Below are positions 6,983-16,967 of a DNA stretch of 64,000 nt, in pieces. Source of the stretch: Bacteroidales bacterium (GTDB lineage: Bacteria; Bacteroidota; Bacteroidia; Bacteroidales; GCA-2748055). The notes under the pieces were generated by a model, which saw nothing but the letters and a program-made list of their open reading frames with translations, ran no database searches and had not been told where the DNA came from. Each line of letters begins with the position of its first letter. Within the stretch, counting starts at the first letter, position 1. The stretch is taken from contig JARGFM010000007.1 in NCBI GenBank assembly GCA_029210725.1, forward strand, positions 1 through 64,000, given 5' to 3'. Position numbers and translations under genes: made by a program.

Positions 6983-9223
6983 TTATTTCACAGAGCGCTC
7001 ATACCACTCCCGGGTCTGGATAAAGGCATCTTCATAGCCCATGGCCCTGACATCCAATAAACGATTCCGGGCCTCCTGGAATGTACGGAATGTGCCTGTG
7101 GTATATCTGTAATAGCCGTCCCGGCAGGAATACTCTTTTATCTCAACAATATCTTCAAAACGGGACAGGAGGATGGGCATCCTGGCTGCATTCAATTGTA
7201 TGGTATAGTGAAACTCCCTGGCAACGCGCCGTGGGGTATCTTCAACCTGGTAAAGCAGGTTCTTTGGAATATATACCCCCGAGAGCCCGGAATCGAGGGG
7301 CAGTTTACCTTTTATTTTCAAATATACCTGACGGTTCAGATATCTGCCCAGGGGTGCATCCGTACCATCCGAATAAGTGTTTATGGCCACGGGAGCAGAC
7401 TCTCCCCTGCCATCGAGCCGCATCCTCTCCAGGTCAACACCCCTCATCTCGAGGTATTCTGCCACCTTCTCGGCACGATACATGGAGAGTATCATATTAA
7501 AACCCTCATCCCCAACGGAGTCTGTGTAACCGGTAAGCTCCACGACCGATTCCGGATGGTAGGCCATCAGTTCAGCCACCCTTTCGATCTCAAGCTGGGC
7601 AGCCAGAACCAGTTCATACTTATTGGTTTCAAAATGTATGGAAGTGCTGAGTTCATAGGTGAAAGCGGAAATCATCTCAGGTTCCGGTACTGGACTTTCA
7701 GTCACCGGCTCAGGCAGAGGAGGATCAAATTCGGACTCAGGCTTTCGCGCATTTAACACCATCTCAATTTCATCCGTATTGGGGGGTTCGATCACCTGCT
7801 CCACTGTAATCATCTCCGGTGCAGGCACAGGGGTTTGAACCCCGGGGGCCGACTGTGCAATGGGTGTCGGCTCCGGATCCTTTTCGTCAGCGGGACTGGT
7901 CTCTTCAGGCTCCCGGGCCATATTCTGCGCCAGCTCCTCCTCATATTCCACTTCCATCACCATATTTATGGTATTGGAGCCCGGGTCATCCACCCTTCTG
8001 ACGGCATAGTAGCCTTCCAGTTCATCCCAGCCCGGATTGAAAAACAGGTCATCGCCCGGGGTATTCACCGGGTAACCCAGGTTTTCAGGTTCACTCCAGC
8101 TACCATCGCTCTGCAGCCTGGAATGAAAAACATCCGTCCCGCCGATGGAAGCATGACCCTGGGAACTGAAAAAGAGGATGGAGTCATTTTCGGAGATAAA
8201 AGGAGTATGCTCCTCATAGGGTGTATTGATGACTGGTCCCAGGTTCACCGGCTCCCCCCACTCTCCTTTCTCATTGAGACGGGATACATAAATATCAAAA
8301 CTACCCTGGCCACCTCTGACGTCGCTGGTGAAATAGAGCGTTTTTCCGTCCCTGGAGATGCTGGCGTGATTTTCAGAGGTTCTTCCATTGATCTGATAAC
8401 CCAGGGCCTCCGCTTCCGACCAGCGCTTCCCTTCCAGATGGGAAACGAAAATATCCGAATGAGAATAAAAATGGTGAACCAGATAGAGGTCCTTCCCGTC
8501 ATAGGAGATGGATACCGGATAAGTCTCCCCTACCATTCCAATTTCTCTGTTAATAACCCTTGGCCTGGTCCACAGGCTGTCGGTGCGGGTCGACATCATG
8601 ATTTTTCTGTCTGAAGGATAGTCCACCAGGAAGATGAGTATCCGGCCATCGCCTGAGATCACCGGATTGCTGCAGGAGGGCAGATCCTCGTCAAAATGTC
8701 CCAGTACCCCCTGGAATTCAAATAAGGGACGTGTAAGCTCAATGGCGGAGGCTCTTTCACAGGCTTCGATCTGCATCCTGGCATACTCCAGCTGAATCGG
8801 ATCCTGGTTACTGGCGATATCCAGATACTCGGAATAATGCGCAATGGCATCTTCGAACTGGTAATTCAGGTGATAGGCCTGACCCAGCATGAAATGGCTG
8901 ATAACGGGTGCTCCGGACTCTTTATGTGATTTATCTTTATAATTCATGGAGACCCCTTCTACGGCCTCCTTCAGATAGGTAATGGCCTGATCTTCGTTTC
9001 CGGGGATATTCAGACAGCAGGCTCCGCAACGAAACAGAATATTGTGGTTTCCCGGATCAAGTGTCAGTAAGTTTTTATAACGGTTTAAGGCCTCTTCATA
9101 AAAGTCGGTCTCCATCAGGTAATCAGCATCAAAAAAGATCCTCTTGAACTCTTTGGTATACTGTCCGTTCAAAATGGTACCGCCTGCCAGTAAAAGAAGC
9201 AATAATATCTGTCTGACTTTCAT
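6983..9223 (-). CDS. TPR-PD40-OmpA-SPOR envelope protein
   Basis: A 746-residue exported protein. After a signal peptide (residues 1-20) come TPR-like helices (about 30-160), a run of PD40/WD40-like blades (about 170-420, repeats of the form SxDGKxLYF), a proline- and glutamate-rich linker (about 430-515), an OmpA-type peptidoglycan-binding domain (about 530-645, with ELTGYTDSVGDEGFN and a final RYLNRQV) and a C-terminal SPOR domain (about 665-746). OmpA and SPOR both bind cell-wall glycan, so the protein probably ties the outer membrane or a periplasmic complex to peptidoglycan. TPR-PD40-OmpA proteins (PorE-like) occur in T9SS and gliding machinery, but also in many unrelated loci. It stands alone between the heme operon and the hydrolase gene. 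Confidence 0.85.
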   Translation of the reverse strand: MKVRQILLLLLLAGGTILNGQYTKEFKRIFFDADYLMETDFYEEALNRYKNLLTLDPGNHNILFRCGACCLNIPGNEDQAITYLKEAVEGVSMNYKDKSHKESGAPVISHFMLGQAYHLNYQFEDAIAHYSEYLDIASNQDPIQLEYARMQIEACERASAIELTRPLFEFQGVLGHFDEDLPSCSNPVISGDGRILIFLVDYPSDRKIMMSTRTDSLWTRPRVINREIGMVGETYPVSISYDGKDLYLVHHFYSHSDIFVSHLEGKRWSEAEALGYQINGRTSENHASISRDGKTLYFTSDVRGGQGSFDIYVSRLNEKGEWGEPVNLGPVINTPYEEHTPFISENDSILFFSSQGHASIGGTDVFHSRLQSDGSWSEPENLGYPVNTPGDDLFFNPGWDELEGYYAVRRVDDPGSNTINMVMEVEYEEELAQNMAREPEETSPADEKDPEPTPIAQSAPGVQTPVPAPEMITVEQVIEPPNTDEIEMVLNARKPESEFDPPLPEPVTESPVPEPEMISAFTYELSTSIHFETNKYELVLAAQLEIERVAELMAYHPESVVELTGYTDSVGDEGFNMILSMYRAEKVAEYLEMRGVDLERMRLDGRGESAPVAINTYSDGTDAPLGRYLNRQVYLKIKGKLPLDSGLSGVYIPKNLLYQVEDTPRRVAREFHYTIQLNAARMPILLSRFEDIVEIKEYSCRDGYYRYTTGTFRTFQEARNRLLDVRAMGYEDAFIQTREWYERSVK

Positions 9224-9355
9224 AGCAACATAAATATAAGTAATAGGAACAAGGCTCCGGAATGTATTTATTCACAACTGATCAACGGGGACAGACCAGG
9301 AATGTTCCTCCTGAGCTCTTTGCAGGATGATTCCTGGCCGGAATCAGCAACGGGA

Positions 9356-10093
9356 TCATTTCAGGTCACGGATTCTTACCTCAATGCCCTTCTCATCTTT
9401 CAGCAAAGAAACCAGCTCCTCGGGATCGGTCTCCCCGTAATGATAGGGATACAGAATCCCGGGTTGAAAAGCCAAGGCAGCATCTGCCACCATCTCCGGG
9501 GTCATGGTATATGGTACATTCATGGGAAGAAAGGCTACAGCGATATCCTCTTTCAGATTCCTGAGCTCCGGGATATTTTCGGTATCACCGGCTATCAGCA
9601 CTTTGGTATTTCCAAATTCAAGAATATACCCGTTTCCGACCCCTTTGGGATGATAAGGGCTCCCGTTGGGGCGCTTATGTAACAGGTTATAAGCCGGGAT
9701 GGCTTTGATCTTTATACCTTGAATGGTTTCCGAATCTCCGTTTTTCATTACCATGGCCTCGAAATCCTCCAGCTGTTCCAGGCATGTTTCTGTCAATATA
9801 AGCTGCGTATTCTCTTTCATGATATGTCCGATGGCAGACATATCCAGATGATCGCCATGCTCGTGGGTGACCAGGACCAGGTCGGCATCCGGCTGGCTGG
9901 CATAATCGGCCTCCCTCATAACGGGATCAATGTGGATCACCAGACCATTGATTTTAAACATCAGGGTGCAGTGTCCGATAAAGAACATTTCCAGCTCCCC
10001 TACGCTGGTTTGAATGATGTCGCTTTTAAACTGTCCGGCAAGGGGAGCGGTGAACAGGATTCCCGCCACCAAACATATGAGCATTGATTTCAT
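9356..10093 (-). CDS. Exported metallo-beta-lactamase-fold hydrolase (UlaG/UPF0173-like)
   Basis: A 245-residue protein with a signal peptide (MKSMLICLVAGILF...LAGQ). The mature part is an MBL-fold hydrolase: the metal motif is THEHGDHLD, with further ligands in IAGDTEN and the late YPYHYGET histidine. This is the simple UlaG/YtnP-like class, whose substrates vary (lactones, cyclic phosphates, phospholipid derivatives). ATG 10093 is preceded by GGAAGG with suitable spacing, so it is chosen over an upstream in-frame start at 10147. The gene lies 50 bases behind the RND pump gene and may be the last member of the tetR-tolC-adaptor-pump operon, though its role there is unknown. Confidence 0.8.
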   Translation of the reverse strand: MKSMLICLVAGILFTAPLAGQFKSDIIQTSVGELEMFFIGHCTLMFKINGLVIHIDPVMREADYASQPDADLVLVTHEHGDHLDMSAIGHIMKENTQLILTETCLEQLEDFEAMVMKNGDSETIQGIKIKAIPAYNLLHKRPNGSPYHPKGVGNGYILEFGNTKVLIAGDTENIPELRNLKEDIAVAFLPMNVPYTMTPEMVADAALAFQPGILYPYHYGETDPEELVSLLKDEKGIEVRIRDLK

Positions 10094-10143
10094 AATCCTT
10101 CCTTTTATATTTCCTGACAAGTTATAACGAAGTTCTAAAACAA

Positions 10144-13100
10144 TCAAGCCATATCTGCATCCCTGCTCTTTTGCTCCAGCAATTTATAAATCACCGGAAC
10201 AATCACCAGGGTCAGCAGGGTGGATACAAACAATCCTCCGATAATGGTCCATCCCATTGGAGCCCAGAGGGTCCCGCCCCTCAGGGTGAGTGGCAGGAGT
10301 CCCCCAATAGTGGTCAAAGCAGTAAGCAGGATGGGAGTGAACCTGGTTTCAGCCGCCAGTTGCAGGGCCTTGTGGAGGGGCTCCCCCCTCTCCCGGAGTT
10401 TATTGATATAATCGACCAGGATGATCGAATTATTAACCACAATGCCCACCAGGCTGGTCAGACCAATAAAGGCTGTAAAGGAAAAAGTATTTCCCGTGAT
10501 CCAGAGGGCCCATATCATCCCGGTTACAGCAAAGGGAATAGCCAGGAAAACAATCAGCGGCTGCCTGAAGGATCTGAACTGCAATACCAGAACCGACAGG
10601 ATGGAGACCAGGGCAATGATCACGGCATTGGTCACCCCCCCGAACGCATCCGATCTTCCTTCCAGTTCGCCCCCTATGGTATAAGAGTAAGCTGTTGGCA
10701 TTTCGTATTTTTCCAGCTGTTCCAGCACGGGGTCCATGATCTCATCCAGGGTGTAACCACGCTCCACATCGGCCAGGATCTCCGCAGTCCGTTCCATATC
10801 ATATCTGGATATGGAGCTTGGAGCCTGTTGCAGTTCCAACTCCACGAATTGTTTCAAAGGGTGCTGCCGGCCCGACAGTGAAGATACATAGATCCGTTCC
10901 AGCACCTCCTCACCAAAGCGATCTCCCCGGTCCATTTTCAACACCACCGGATAGTCCTTTCCGGAAGGATCCCTGAAACTGGAAACAGCCATGCCGGCCA
11001 CTGCTGTACGGATGGTTCTGTCAATCTCAATGACCGGAACACCCAGCATATTGGCCTTCTCCTTATTGATATTCAGCAGCAACTCGGTATTGGTCTTTAC
11101 AAAACGATTATCAATATTGATAGCCCCGGGTTGCTCCCGTATCATTTGCTCCACATCGGCGGAAATCCCCTTCAATACTTCCAGGTCCTCTCCGCTCAGG
11201 TAAATCTGCACCGGGGCATCGAAGGGGGGCCCCTGCTCAAATTCCTTCACCCGGATACCTGCCCCGGGATAAGACTCAAAGGTCCGGCGCAGGCGTTCAA
11301 TCAAATCAGCAAACTCTTCACTATCATAATGATATAACTGGACATATACCTCTGCATAGCATTTATCAAAACGTTTTGGGAACACATTGTAATAGATCCT
11401 GGGATTTCCATGACCCACATTGGTGGCATAGTACCTGACCTCGGGCATGGTATCAAGAACCGATTCAATATGACGTGTCACCTGATCGGTCCGGTCGAGA
11501 CTGGACCCTTCGGGAAGAGTGGCCTGTATCATCAGGTTAGCCTGTTCGGCCTTGGGAAAGAAGCTGATGCCCACCAAAGGAAACATCGCCAGCGATCCCA
11601 TTAAGAACAAGGTGGCGAGCAGCATGGTCCATCCGGGTCTGTGCAATGCTGTCAGAAGGATTTTCCTGAAAGAGTGTTCAATCACCCAGTTTAGTATAGC
11701 ACTGATTCCGCGTGACTTATGAGCCTCTTTTTCTTTTGGCTGTAAAAACTTGCTGGTTATCATCGGGGTAAAGGCCAGGGCAATGAGGAGGCTTACACTT
11801 AGGGTAAGCGAAATGGTTACCGGAAGTGATTTAATAAATTCCCCGGCCTTGCCCGGCATGGCGGCAATGGGAACAAATGCCAGCACGGTAGTCAGCGTTG
11901 CTGTGACCACAGGCCAGCCAATCTCTGAGGCTGCATGGATAGAAGCTTCCCGCCGGGAGTGCCCCATCTGAAGGTAGCGGTTGATATTCTCCACCATGAC
12001 AATGGAATTATCTACCAGGAGCCCAAGCACCACCACCAGTCCACCGATGGAGATCTGCTGAAGGCCAAAACCGGAGAGGTCCACAAATCCCAGACCGATG
12101 GTCAGTGACAAGGGAATGGCAATCACCACCACCACGGAGGAACGGAAGCCCAGTGAGAAAAATATCACCAGGCCGACCAGCACAATGCCCTGGAGCAGAT
12201 TGCTCATAAAGCCATTGATCCTGCTACGGACCGTCTGGGGCTGGTTGTAGATTACTTCAAGACGCATGTTTGAGGGCAGTTGCTTTTTGAATGCTACGAG
12301 AACCGGATCCAGTTCCCGGCCGGTTTCCAGAACATTCAGGCCCTCTTTTTGGCTAATTCCCAAAAAAATGCATCGCCCTCCGCGGACGCTGTCCCTGCGA
12401 AATGATTTGGCCCCGAAACGGGCCCGGTAGTTCTGATCCTCGTAGCCGTAACCCAGGGTGGCCACATCCTTCAGATGAATCAGTCTTCCCATATGAGAAT
12501 TAACCACCATATTCCTGATCTCCTCCAGGTCTTTAAAGGATCCCGATGACTTCACGTTCAGGTTGTTATTACCCAGAGAGATATCTCCCCCGGGAATATT
12601 CATGTTGTTACTTTGGATGGCCCTGGTGATCTGGTCCAGGCTTGTATTGACCAGGGCCATCTTCTCAAAATCCAGGTGAATGTGCACCTCCTGACCAGGA
12701 AGTGCATAAGCTGTCACCTTTCGTATACTCCGGATCTTTTCGAAACGTTTTGCCAGCTCGTCCGATACCTGTTCCATCTCCTTAAAAGGGGCATCCTCAG
12801 AGATCAGGGCCATCAGCATCATAGACATATCGGAAATGGACCATTGCCAGGTCTCCAGCTGAAGGATCTCGTCGGGCAGGGTGCCCCGGATGCTGTTTAC
12901 CTGCCGGACCACCTCCTCATATTTCTCATCGGCATCGGTTTCAAAATCAAATTCCACGGAGATCACCGCAATGCCGTCCCGCACATCGGTGATAATCCGT
13001 TCGATATCATCCAGCTCATTCATGGCCTCCTCCAGGGGGAGCGCTACCAGAGATTCCATGTCCAGGGGACCTGCCCCCGGCATCAGGACGATGATGGAGG

Positions 13101-13233
13101 AACCGGGCACGGTCACTTCCGGATTCTCGGTCCGGGGCATGGTAATCAAGGACCTGACACCAAATACCGTCAGGAAGATGAAGACCATCCAGGTAAAGGA
13201 GCGATTATCTATGGCCAGTTGGGGCAGTCTCAT
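10144..13233 (-). CDS. RND-family efflux pump, inner-membrane subunit (HAE1/AcrB-like)
   Basis: A 1029-residue transporter of normal length for the family. The N-terminal membrane helix is followed by a large periplasmic loop, helices 2-6, a second loop and helices 7-12. Typical signatures are present: VVLGLLVDNSIVMVENI and GIVVNNSIILVDYIN in the paired membrane halves, and the proton-relay helix region. With the adaptor and TolC genes it would build a three-part pump that exports drugs, detergents or metabolites using the proton gradient. ATG 13233 overlaps the adaptor stop (ATGA), so translation is coupled. The substrate cannot be deduced. Confidence 0.93.
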   Translation of the reverse strand: MRLPQLAIDNRSFTWMVFIFLTVFGVRSLITMPRTENPEVTVPGSSIIVLMPGAGPLDMESLVALPLEEAMNELDDIERIITDVRDGIAVISVEFDFETDADEKYEEVVRQVNSIRGTLPDEILQLETWQWSISDMSMMLMALISEDAPFKEMEQVSDELAKRFEKIRSIRKVTAYALPGQEVHIHLDFEKMALVNTSLDQITRAIQSNNMNIPGGDISLGNNNLNVKSSGSFKDLEEIRNMVVNSHMGRLIHLKDVATLGYGYEDQNYRARFGAKSFRRDSVRGGRCIFLGISQKEGLNVLETGRELDPVLVAFKKQLPSNMRLEVIYNQPQTVRSRINGFMSNLLQGIVLVGLVIFFSLGFRSSVVVVIAIPLSLTIGLGFVDLSGFGLQQISIGGLVVVLGLLVDNSIVMVENINRYLQMGHSRREASIHAASEIGWPVVTATLTTVLAFVPIAAMPGKAGEFIKSLPVTISLTLSVSLLIALAFTPMITSKFLQPKEKEAHKSRGISAILNWVIEHSFRKILLTALHRPGWTMLLATLFLMGSLAMFPLVGISFFPKAEQANLMIQATLPEGSSLDRTDQVTRHIESVLDTMPEVRYYATNVGHGNPRIYYNVFPKRFDKCYAEVYVQLYHYDSEEFADLIERLRRTFESYPGAGIRVKEFEQGPPFDAPVQIYLSGEDLEVLKGISADVEQMIREQPGAINIDNRFVKTNTELLLNINKEKANMLGVPVIEIDRTIRTAVAGMAVSSFRDPSGKDYPVVLKMDRGDRFGEEVLERIYVSSLSGRQHPLKQFVELELQQAPSSISRYDMERTAEILADVERGYTLDEIMDPVLEQLEKYEMPTAYSYTIGGELEGRSDAFGGVTNAVIIALVSILSVLVLQFRSFRQPLIVFLAIPFAVTGMIWALWITGNTFSFTAFIGLTSLVGIVVNNSIILVDYINKLRERGEPLHKALQLAAETRFTPILLTALTTIGGLLPLTLRGGTLWAPMGWTIIGGLFVSTLLTLVIVPVIYKLLEQKSRDADMA

Positions 13234-14282
13234 TGATCAGAGCCTTTATCAAGGTTCACGGGATCGACCCTGGAATCCTGCAGGATATACTTGGCACCTT
13301 CCGTAACCACCAGTTCGCCCGGTTCAACACCCTGGGTCACCATCATCAGATCGCCCATCAAACGGCCTGTGCGAATTCTTCTCCTGCTCACTTCCCCATC
13401 CCGGTAGACATAGATAAAGGCGCTATGATCGCTGGCCTCAAGCAGCGACTCCAGGGGAACCACAGCAGCAGTGGTGGTCTGTGTGGGAAAAATATCAGCA
13501 CGGGCAATAAAACCTGTTCTGAAACGGGGGTTCGTTTCGATCAGGGTCAGATCCACCTCATAGGTCCCCGTAAGGGGATCTGCAATGCTTCCCAGTTTTG
13601 TAATTCGCGCAGCAAAACGCTCATCTGGAAAGGGATCCATCTCCACCAGGGCCGAGTCGCCCAGGGAAAACTTTACAATATCCTTGTCTGTCAGTGCCAC
13701 ACACACCACCCAGTCATTCTCCATAGATGCAAAAAGAATGGCCGGATACCCGGGAGCAATGAACTCATTGGTCTCCACCAGAACCTTCTGGATCCTTCCA
13801 TGGGATGGTGCCTTGATACTGGAGTACTCCTGGTTAAAATCGGCAATCCGGAGTTGTGACTGAGCCAGCTCGAATGCAGATCTGGCATTCTGCAGTTGCT
13901 CCAGGGTGGCAACGCTGTCCTGGTAAAGATTATTTGCCCGGGTCAGGTCTCTTTTTGCCTTTTCCAGGCTAATGCGCGCCTGGTTTACCCGGGCATCTAT
14001 TTCAGAAAGATCCAGCTCTGCCAGAATTTCACCCCCTTTCACAGAAACCCCCTCCTTCACATTCAGTTTCCTTACGATCCCACCGGTTTTAAAGCCCAGT
14101 TTCATTTCCGTGGTGGTGCTCAGCATACCTGCGGCCCTGACAGCTAACTTATATTCCCGGAGCTCTACTTCCCAGAGCTTTACCTGAAGCACTTTGCTTT
14201 CTTTGGTTTCCCTCCTGATATCGGGCCTGCACCCGGCCAGCAGCAGGATTGCTGCGAAAATCAAGCTATTCAGTGTTCTCAT
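13230..14282 (-). CDS. RND efflux periplasmic adaptor lipoprotein
   Basis: A 350-residue membrane fusion protein. The start at ATG 14282, preceded by GGAAAAT, gives a signal with lipobox LLAGC, so the protein is anchored by lipid. It has a biotinyl-lipoyl-like barrel (KLNVKEGVSVKGGEILAEL), a coiled-coil hairpin (about residues 95-150), the returning lipoyl half (GRIQKVLVETNEF) and a C-terminal beta-barrel. An upstream in-frame start at 14354 lacks a signal. The gene starts inside the last 17 bases of the tolC-like gene and ends overlapping the pump gene, so the three are one transcript. Confidence 0.9.
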   Translation of the reverse strand: MRTLNSLIFAAILLLAGCRPDIRRETKESKVLQVKLWEVELREYKLAVRAAGMLSTTTEMKLGFKTGGIVRKLNVKEGVSVKGGEILAELDLSEIDARVNQARISLEKAKRDLTRANNLYQDSVATLEQLQNARSAFELAQSQLRIADFNQEYSSIKAPSHGRIQKVLVETNEFIAPGYPAILFASMENDWVVCVALTDKDIVKFSLGDSALVEMDPFPDERFAARITKLGSIADPLTGTYEVDLTLIETNPRFRTGFIARADIFPTQTTTAAVVPLESLLEASDHSAFIYVYRDGEVSRRRIRTGRLMGDLMMVTQGVEPGELVVTEGAKYILQDSRVDPVNLDKGSDQ

Positions 14283-15648
14283 ATTTTCCACTTTTTTCAG
14301 GTCTGTTTGCTCCCATGGCACATTCAAAACCGGCCAGTCTGCTATAGTATTCACTCCTTGCTATAATGACATTGGCTCCCGCACCTGTCATACTGGTGCG
14401 GGCATCAATCAGTTCCAGCAGGGAAGACTGGCCTTCCATGTATTTCCGCTTAATCAGCTCATAGGCCCGCCTGGCTGAACGGATCTGCTGGTTCGCCGAT
14501 TCGACCGACTCATAAGCAGCCTGCAGTCCATAGAAATGGTCAATCAGCTCCATGCTGATCTGCTGCTGAGTCTCCAGGTAGAGTTCATCGAGCTTCTCCC
14601 CGTCTATCCTGCTTTGCTGAACCTTCTGATGGTTTGTCACTCCCTGAAACAGGTTCCATCTCATAACCAGCGATGCCAGCATAAAATCATCCTCATTGGT
14701 AAAGCGGTACTGCTCTCCCTGAAAACCATAATCCACCACCCCGAACAGGCCCGGGATATTCTTTCCCCGGTGCAGAGCCCTGAGATGTTTATTGAGCTCC
14801 ATATACTGCTCGATCTGATGTAATTCGTCCCTGTTTTGGAGGGCCAGCAAAGTAGCTTCTTCCAGAGATACAACAGGGGGTAAGGGCGATTCGGTCATCA
14901 GCTCGATGGAAGCATCCAGTGAACGGTTCAGAAGGAAATTGAAATAAGCCCTGGATGCCTCCTTAATGTTTTTTGCCTGAGCCCGCTGAACCTCCACCTT
15001 GCTGAGTTCCGATTCCGACCGGTAAACCGCATCGATGGTCACTTTATCGTTCTCAAAAAGGCTCTTGCTTACCCGCAGATTCTCAGCGACCAGGCTCAGG
15101 GAAGTGTCGGACAGAAGCACCAGATTGTGTGCTTTCTTGTAAGCATAGTATGCCTGGGTGATCTCCCGGATTAATTCCCTCTTATACCGTTCCACATCTA
15201 TGCGGGTTATTTCGGCCTGCTGCTTCCGGATCCGGTAGTTCTGAATAAGATCCGAATTAAAGATGGGTTGCACCAGGGAGACCTTGGTCTCCTGTTCGGT
15301 GGGCCGGTAAAACGGAAAGGTTTCATTTTCAATCTGAGGAAACATTTCGGATGCGGTCAGCATATTGAGGGTAGAGTAAACCGGATTCAGCAGATCCCCT
15401 ACAGGGAATTCAATGATCCGGCCTCCATCGGCTACCGTATATCTGGCATTCAGGCTGATATCCGGAAAAAACAGTCCTTTTGCCTCCTTTAGCGCAGCCA
15501 GATCGCCGTTATAATCCAGTTGTTTCTGCCTGAGTCCCGTATTAGACTCCAGACCCTGCCTGATATAGTCCTCCAGATAGGGATTCTGGGCCGGGAGACA
15601 GGCACATGCCAGGCTGTACAAAAGGATTAAAATGAGTTTTTGCTTCAT
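14266..15648 (-). CDS. TolC-family outer-membrane channel
   Basis: A 460-residue outer-membrane efflux protein with signal peptide (ending LPAQ) and two long alpha-helical repeats, as in TolC/OprM. The first repeat includes ALKEAKGLFFPDISLNARYT; the second includes MELNKHLRALHRGKNIPGLF. It would form the exit duct for the pump encoded downstream. ATG 15648 overlaps the TetR stop (ATGA), and its stop lies downstream of the adaptor start, so it sits in the middle of a fully overlapping operon. Confidence 0.9.
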   Translation of the reverse strand: MKQKLILILLYSLACACLPAQNPYLEDYIRQGLESNTGLRQKQLDYNGDLAALKEAKGLFFPDISLNARYTVADGGRIIEFPVGDLLNPVYSTLNMLTASEMFPQIENETFPFYRPTEQETKVSLVQPIFNSDLIQNYRIRKQQAEITRIDVERYKRELIREITQAYYAYKKAHNLVLLSDTSLSLVAENLRVSKSLFENDKVTIDAVYRSESELSKVEVQRAQAKNIKEASRAYFNFLLNRSLDASIELMTESPLPPVVSLEEATLLALQNRDELHQIEQYMELNKHLRALHRGKNIPGLFGVVDYGFQGEQYRFTNEDDFMLASLVMRWNLFQGVTNHQKVQQSRIDGEKLDELYLETQQQISMELIDHFYGLQAAYESVESANQQIRSARRAYELIKRKYMEGQSSLLELIDARTSMTGAGANVIIARSEYYSRLAGFECAMGANRPEKSGKYENTE

Positions 15649-16277
15649 GATCTGATACCGTTTAATACCAGGGCAAAATGACTGTCAAGTATCTGGTCCT
15701 GGGTAAGCTCCAGGACCTCAAGAAGGGCAGGTTTCATGGTCACAAAGCGCACCACACTGAGTACGGTCATCCACAGGGTATGCGCAATCAGCAGGGCCGG
15801 CACATCTGCCCGGATCAGCTTCTCTTTCACACCCTGTTCTACCAGCTGGATCACTGTTTCCACGGTCGATTCCTTATAGATCATCTCTTGTACGTCGCTC
15901 GTGCTGACACTCAAAGTCTGTGGCTCCATCTCTTCCAGGGTCATAATGGCTCTCATACGATCGGGATCCGATCTGGAGAACTCAATGGTGGCACGTCCCA
16001 TCCTTCCCAGTTTCTCCAGGGCAGTGCCCCCCCCCTCTGTGGCCTTCAGGGTTACCGATCTGAGAAGGCGGATAGACCTGCGGGCCACGGCCATGTGCAG
16101 GTCCTCCTTGCTTTTAAAATAGAGGTATAGCGTCCCCTTGCTCAGCTCCGCTTCCTCTGCAATATCGTCCATGGTGGCGAGGTCAAAGCCTTTGCTAAAG
16201 AAGACCTTCTCTGCGGCCAGAACAATCTCATCTTTGCGCTGCTGTTTCTCACGCTCTTTTCTTTCGGCTATTCCCAT
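15645..16277 (-). CDS. TetR/AcrR-family repressor of the efflux operon
   Basis: A 210-residue regulator. The N-terminal 60 residues form a TetR helix-turn-helix (AAEKVFFSKGFDLATMDDIA, then LSKGTLYLYFKSKEDL), and the rest is a helical ligand-binding domain. It is the first gene of the operon tetR-tolC-adaptor-RND and its stop overlaps the tolC-like start. A 25-bp inverted repeat lies 17 bases upstream of its start, so it probably represses its own operon until an effector, likely a pump substrate, binds. The effector is unknown. Confidence 0.9.
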   Translation of the reverse strand: MGIAERKEREKQQRKDEIVLAAEKVFFSKGFDLATMDDIAEEAELSKGTLYLYFKSKEDLHMAVARRSIRLLRSVTLKATEGGGTALEKLGRMGRATIEFSRSDPDRMRAIMTLEEMEPQTLSVSTSDVQEMIYKESTVETVIQLVEQGVKEKLIRADVPALLIAHTLWMTVLSVVRFVTMKPALLEVLELTQDQILDSHFALVLNGIRS

Positions 16278-16293
16278 AACTGACTATTATTTT

Positions 16294-16318
16294 ATTTAAT
16301 GAACATTAGTCATTTAAT
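16294..16318. promoter_or_regulatory. Probable TetR operator (9-7-9 inverted repeat)
   Basis: The half sites are ATTTAATGA (16294-16302) and TCATTTAAT (16310-16318), separated by ACATTAG. Eight of nine positions pair. It lies just upstream of the tetR start (16277), where an autorepressor would bind. The size and the TGA...TCA core are typical of TetR-family operators. Confidence 0.65.
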
Positions 16319-16399
16319 AGACGAAATTAATTATTTTTATACTATTCAGTAAAAAAAAGGCTTCAAATATCCCCGGATTGTTGTTTTGGGCAAAGGACG

Positions 16400-16930
16400 C
16401 TACAGGCCGTAGCTGACAATCTCCGACAGGGGCTTGCGTTTATCACGGTGCCTCTCCGGATCTGCACGGTCCAGCGGGTATCCCAGAGGTAAAATAACCA
16501 CCGGTTCCCGGTGACCGGGAAGCTTCAGCAATTCCCTGGTCTTTTCCACATTAAAATTACAGATCCAGCAGGTGGCCAGACCGAGTTCGGCAGCCTGCAG
16601 GGTCATATGATCGGTGGCAATGGCAATGTCCACATCTGCGTGATCCTTCCCATCGTCCTTTCTTTTCCAGGACCTGGAATGATCAGCACAGACCACAATC
16701 ACACAGGGGGCGGTCCTGAACCACTCCCGGTGATAGGCTTCATAAAAGCGTTCCAGATCGTGTTTCTCCCGGATCACATAAAAGTGCCAGGGCTGGAAAT
16801 TTACGGCCGAGGGGGCCACCCTGCCAGCCTCCAGGATAAGAGTGAGTTTCTCCTGTTCCACGGGTCGGGCCTCGTAACTGCGGCAGGAATATCGTGACTT
16901 TGCCAGTTCGATGAAGTGATTTGAATGCAT
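16400..16930 (-). CDS. Nitroreductase-family flavoprotein
   Basis: A 176-residue protein with the FMN-binding N-terminus of nitroreductases (RYSCRSYEARPV, where the RxSxR motif contacts the phosphate), the PSAVNFQPWHFYVI strand and a GLATCWI segment near residue 135. It is a short form typical of anaerobes and Bacteroidota. Such enzymes reduce nitro compounds, quinones or flavins with NAD(P)H in the cytoplasm; the natural substrate is unknown. It is divergent from the sugar porter at 16968 with only 37 bases between them, so the two promoters must overlap. Confidence 0.85.
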   Translation of the reverse strand: MHSNHFIELAKSRYSCRSYEARPVEQEKLTLILEAGRVAPSAVNFQPWHFYVIREKHDLERFYEAYHREWFRTAPCVIVVCADHSRSWKRKDDGKDHADVDIAIATDHMTLQAAELGLATCWICNFNVEKTRELLKLPGHREPVVILPLGYPLDRADPERHRDKRKPLSEIVSYGL

Positions 16931-16967
16931 GGAATAAAAATATACATTTGTTTCAAAATAGCCATAT

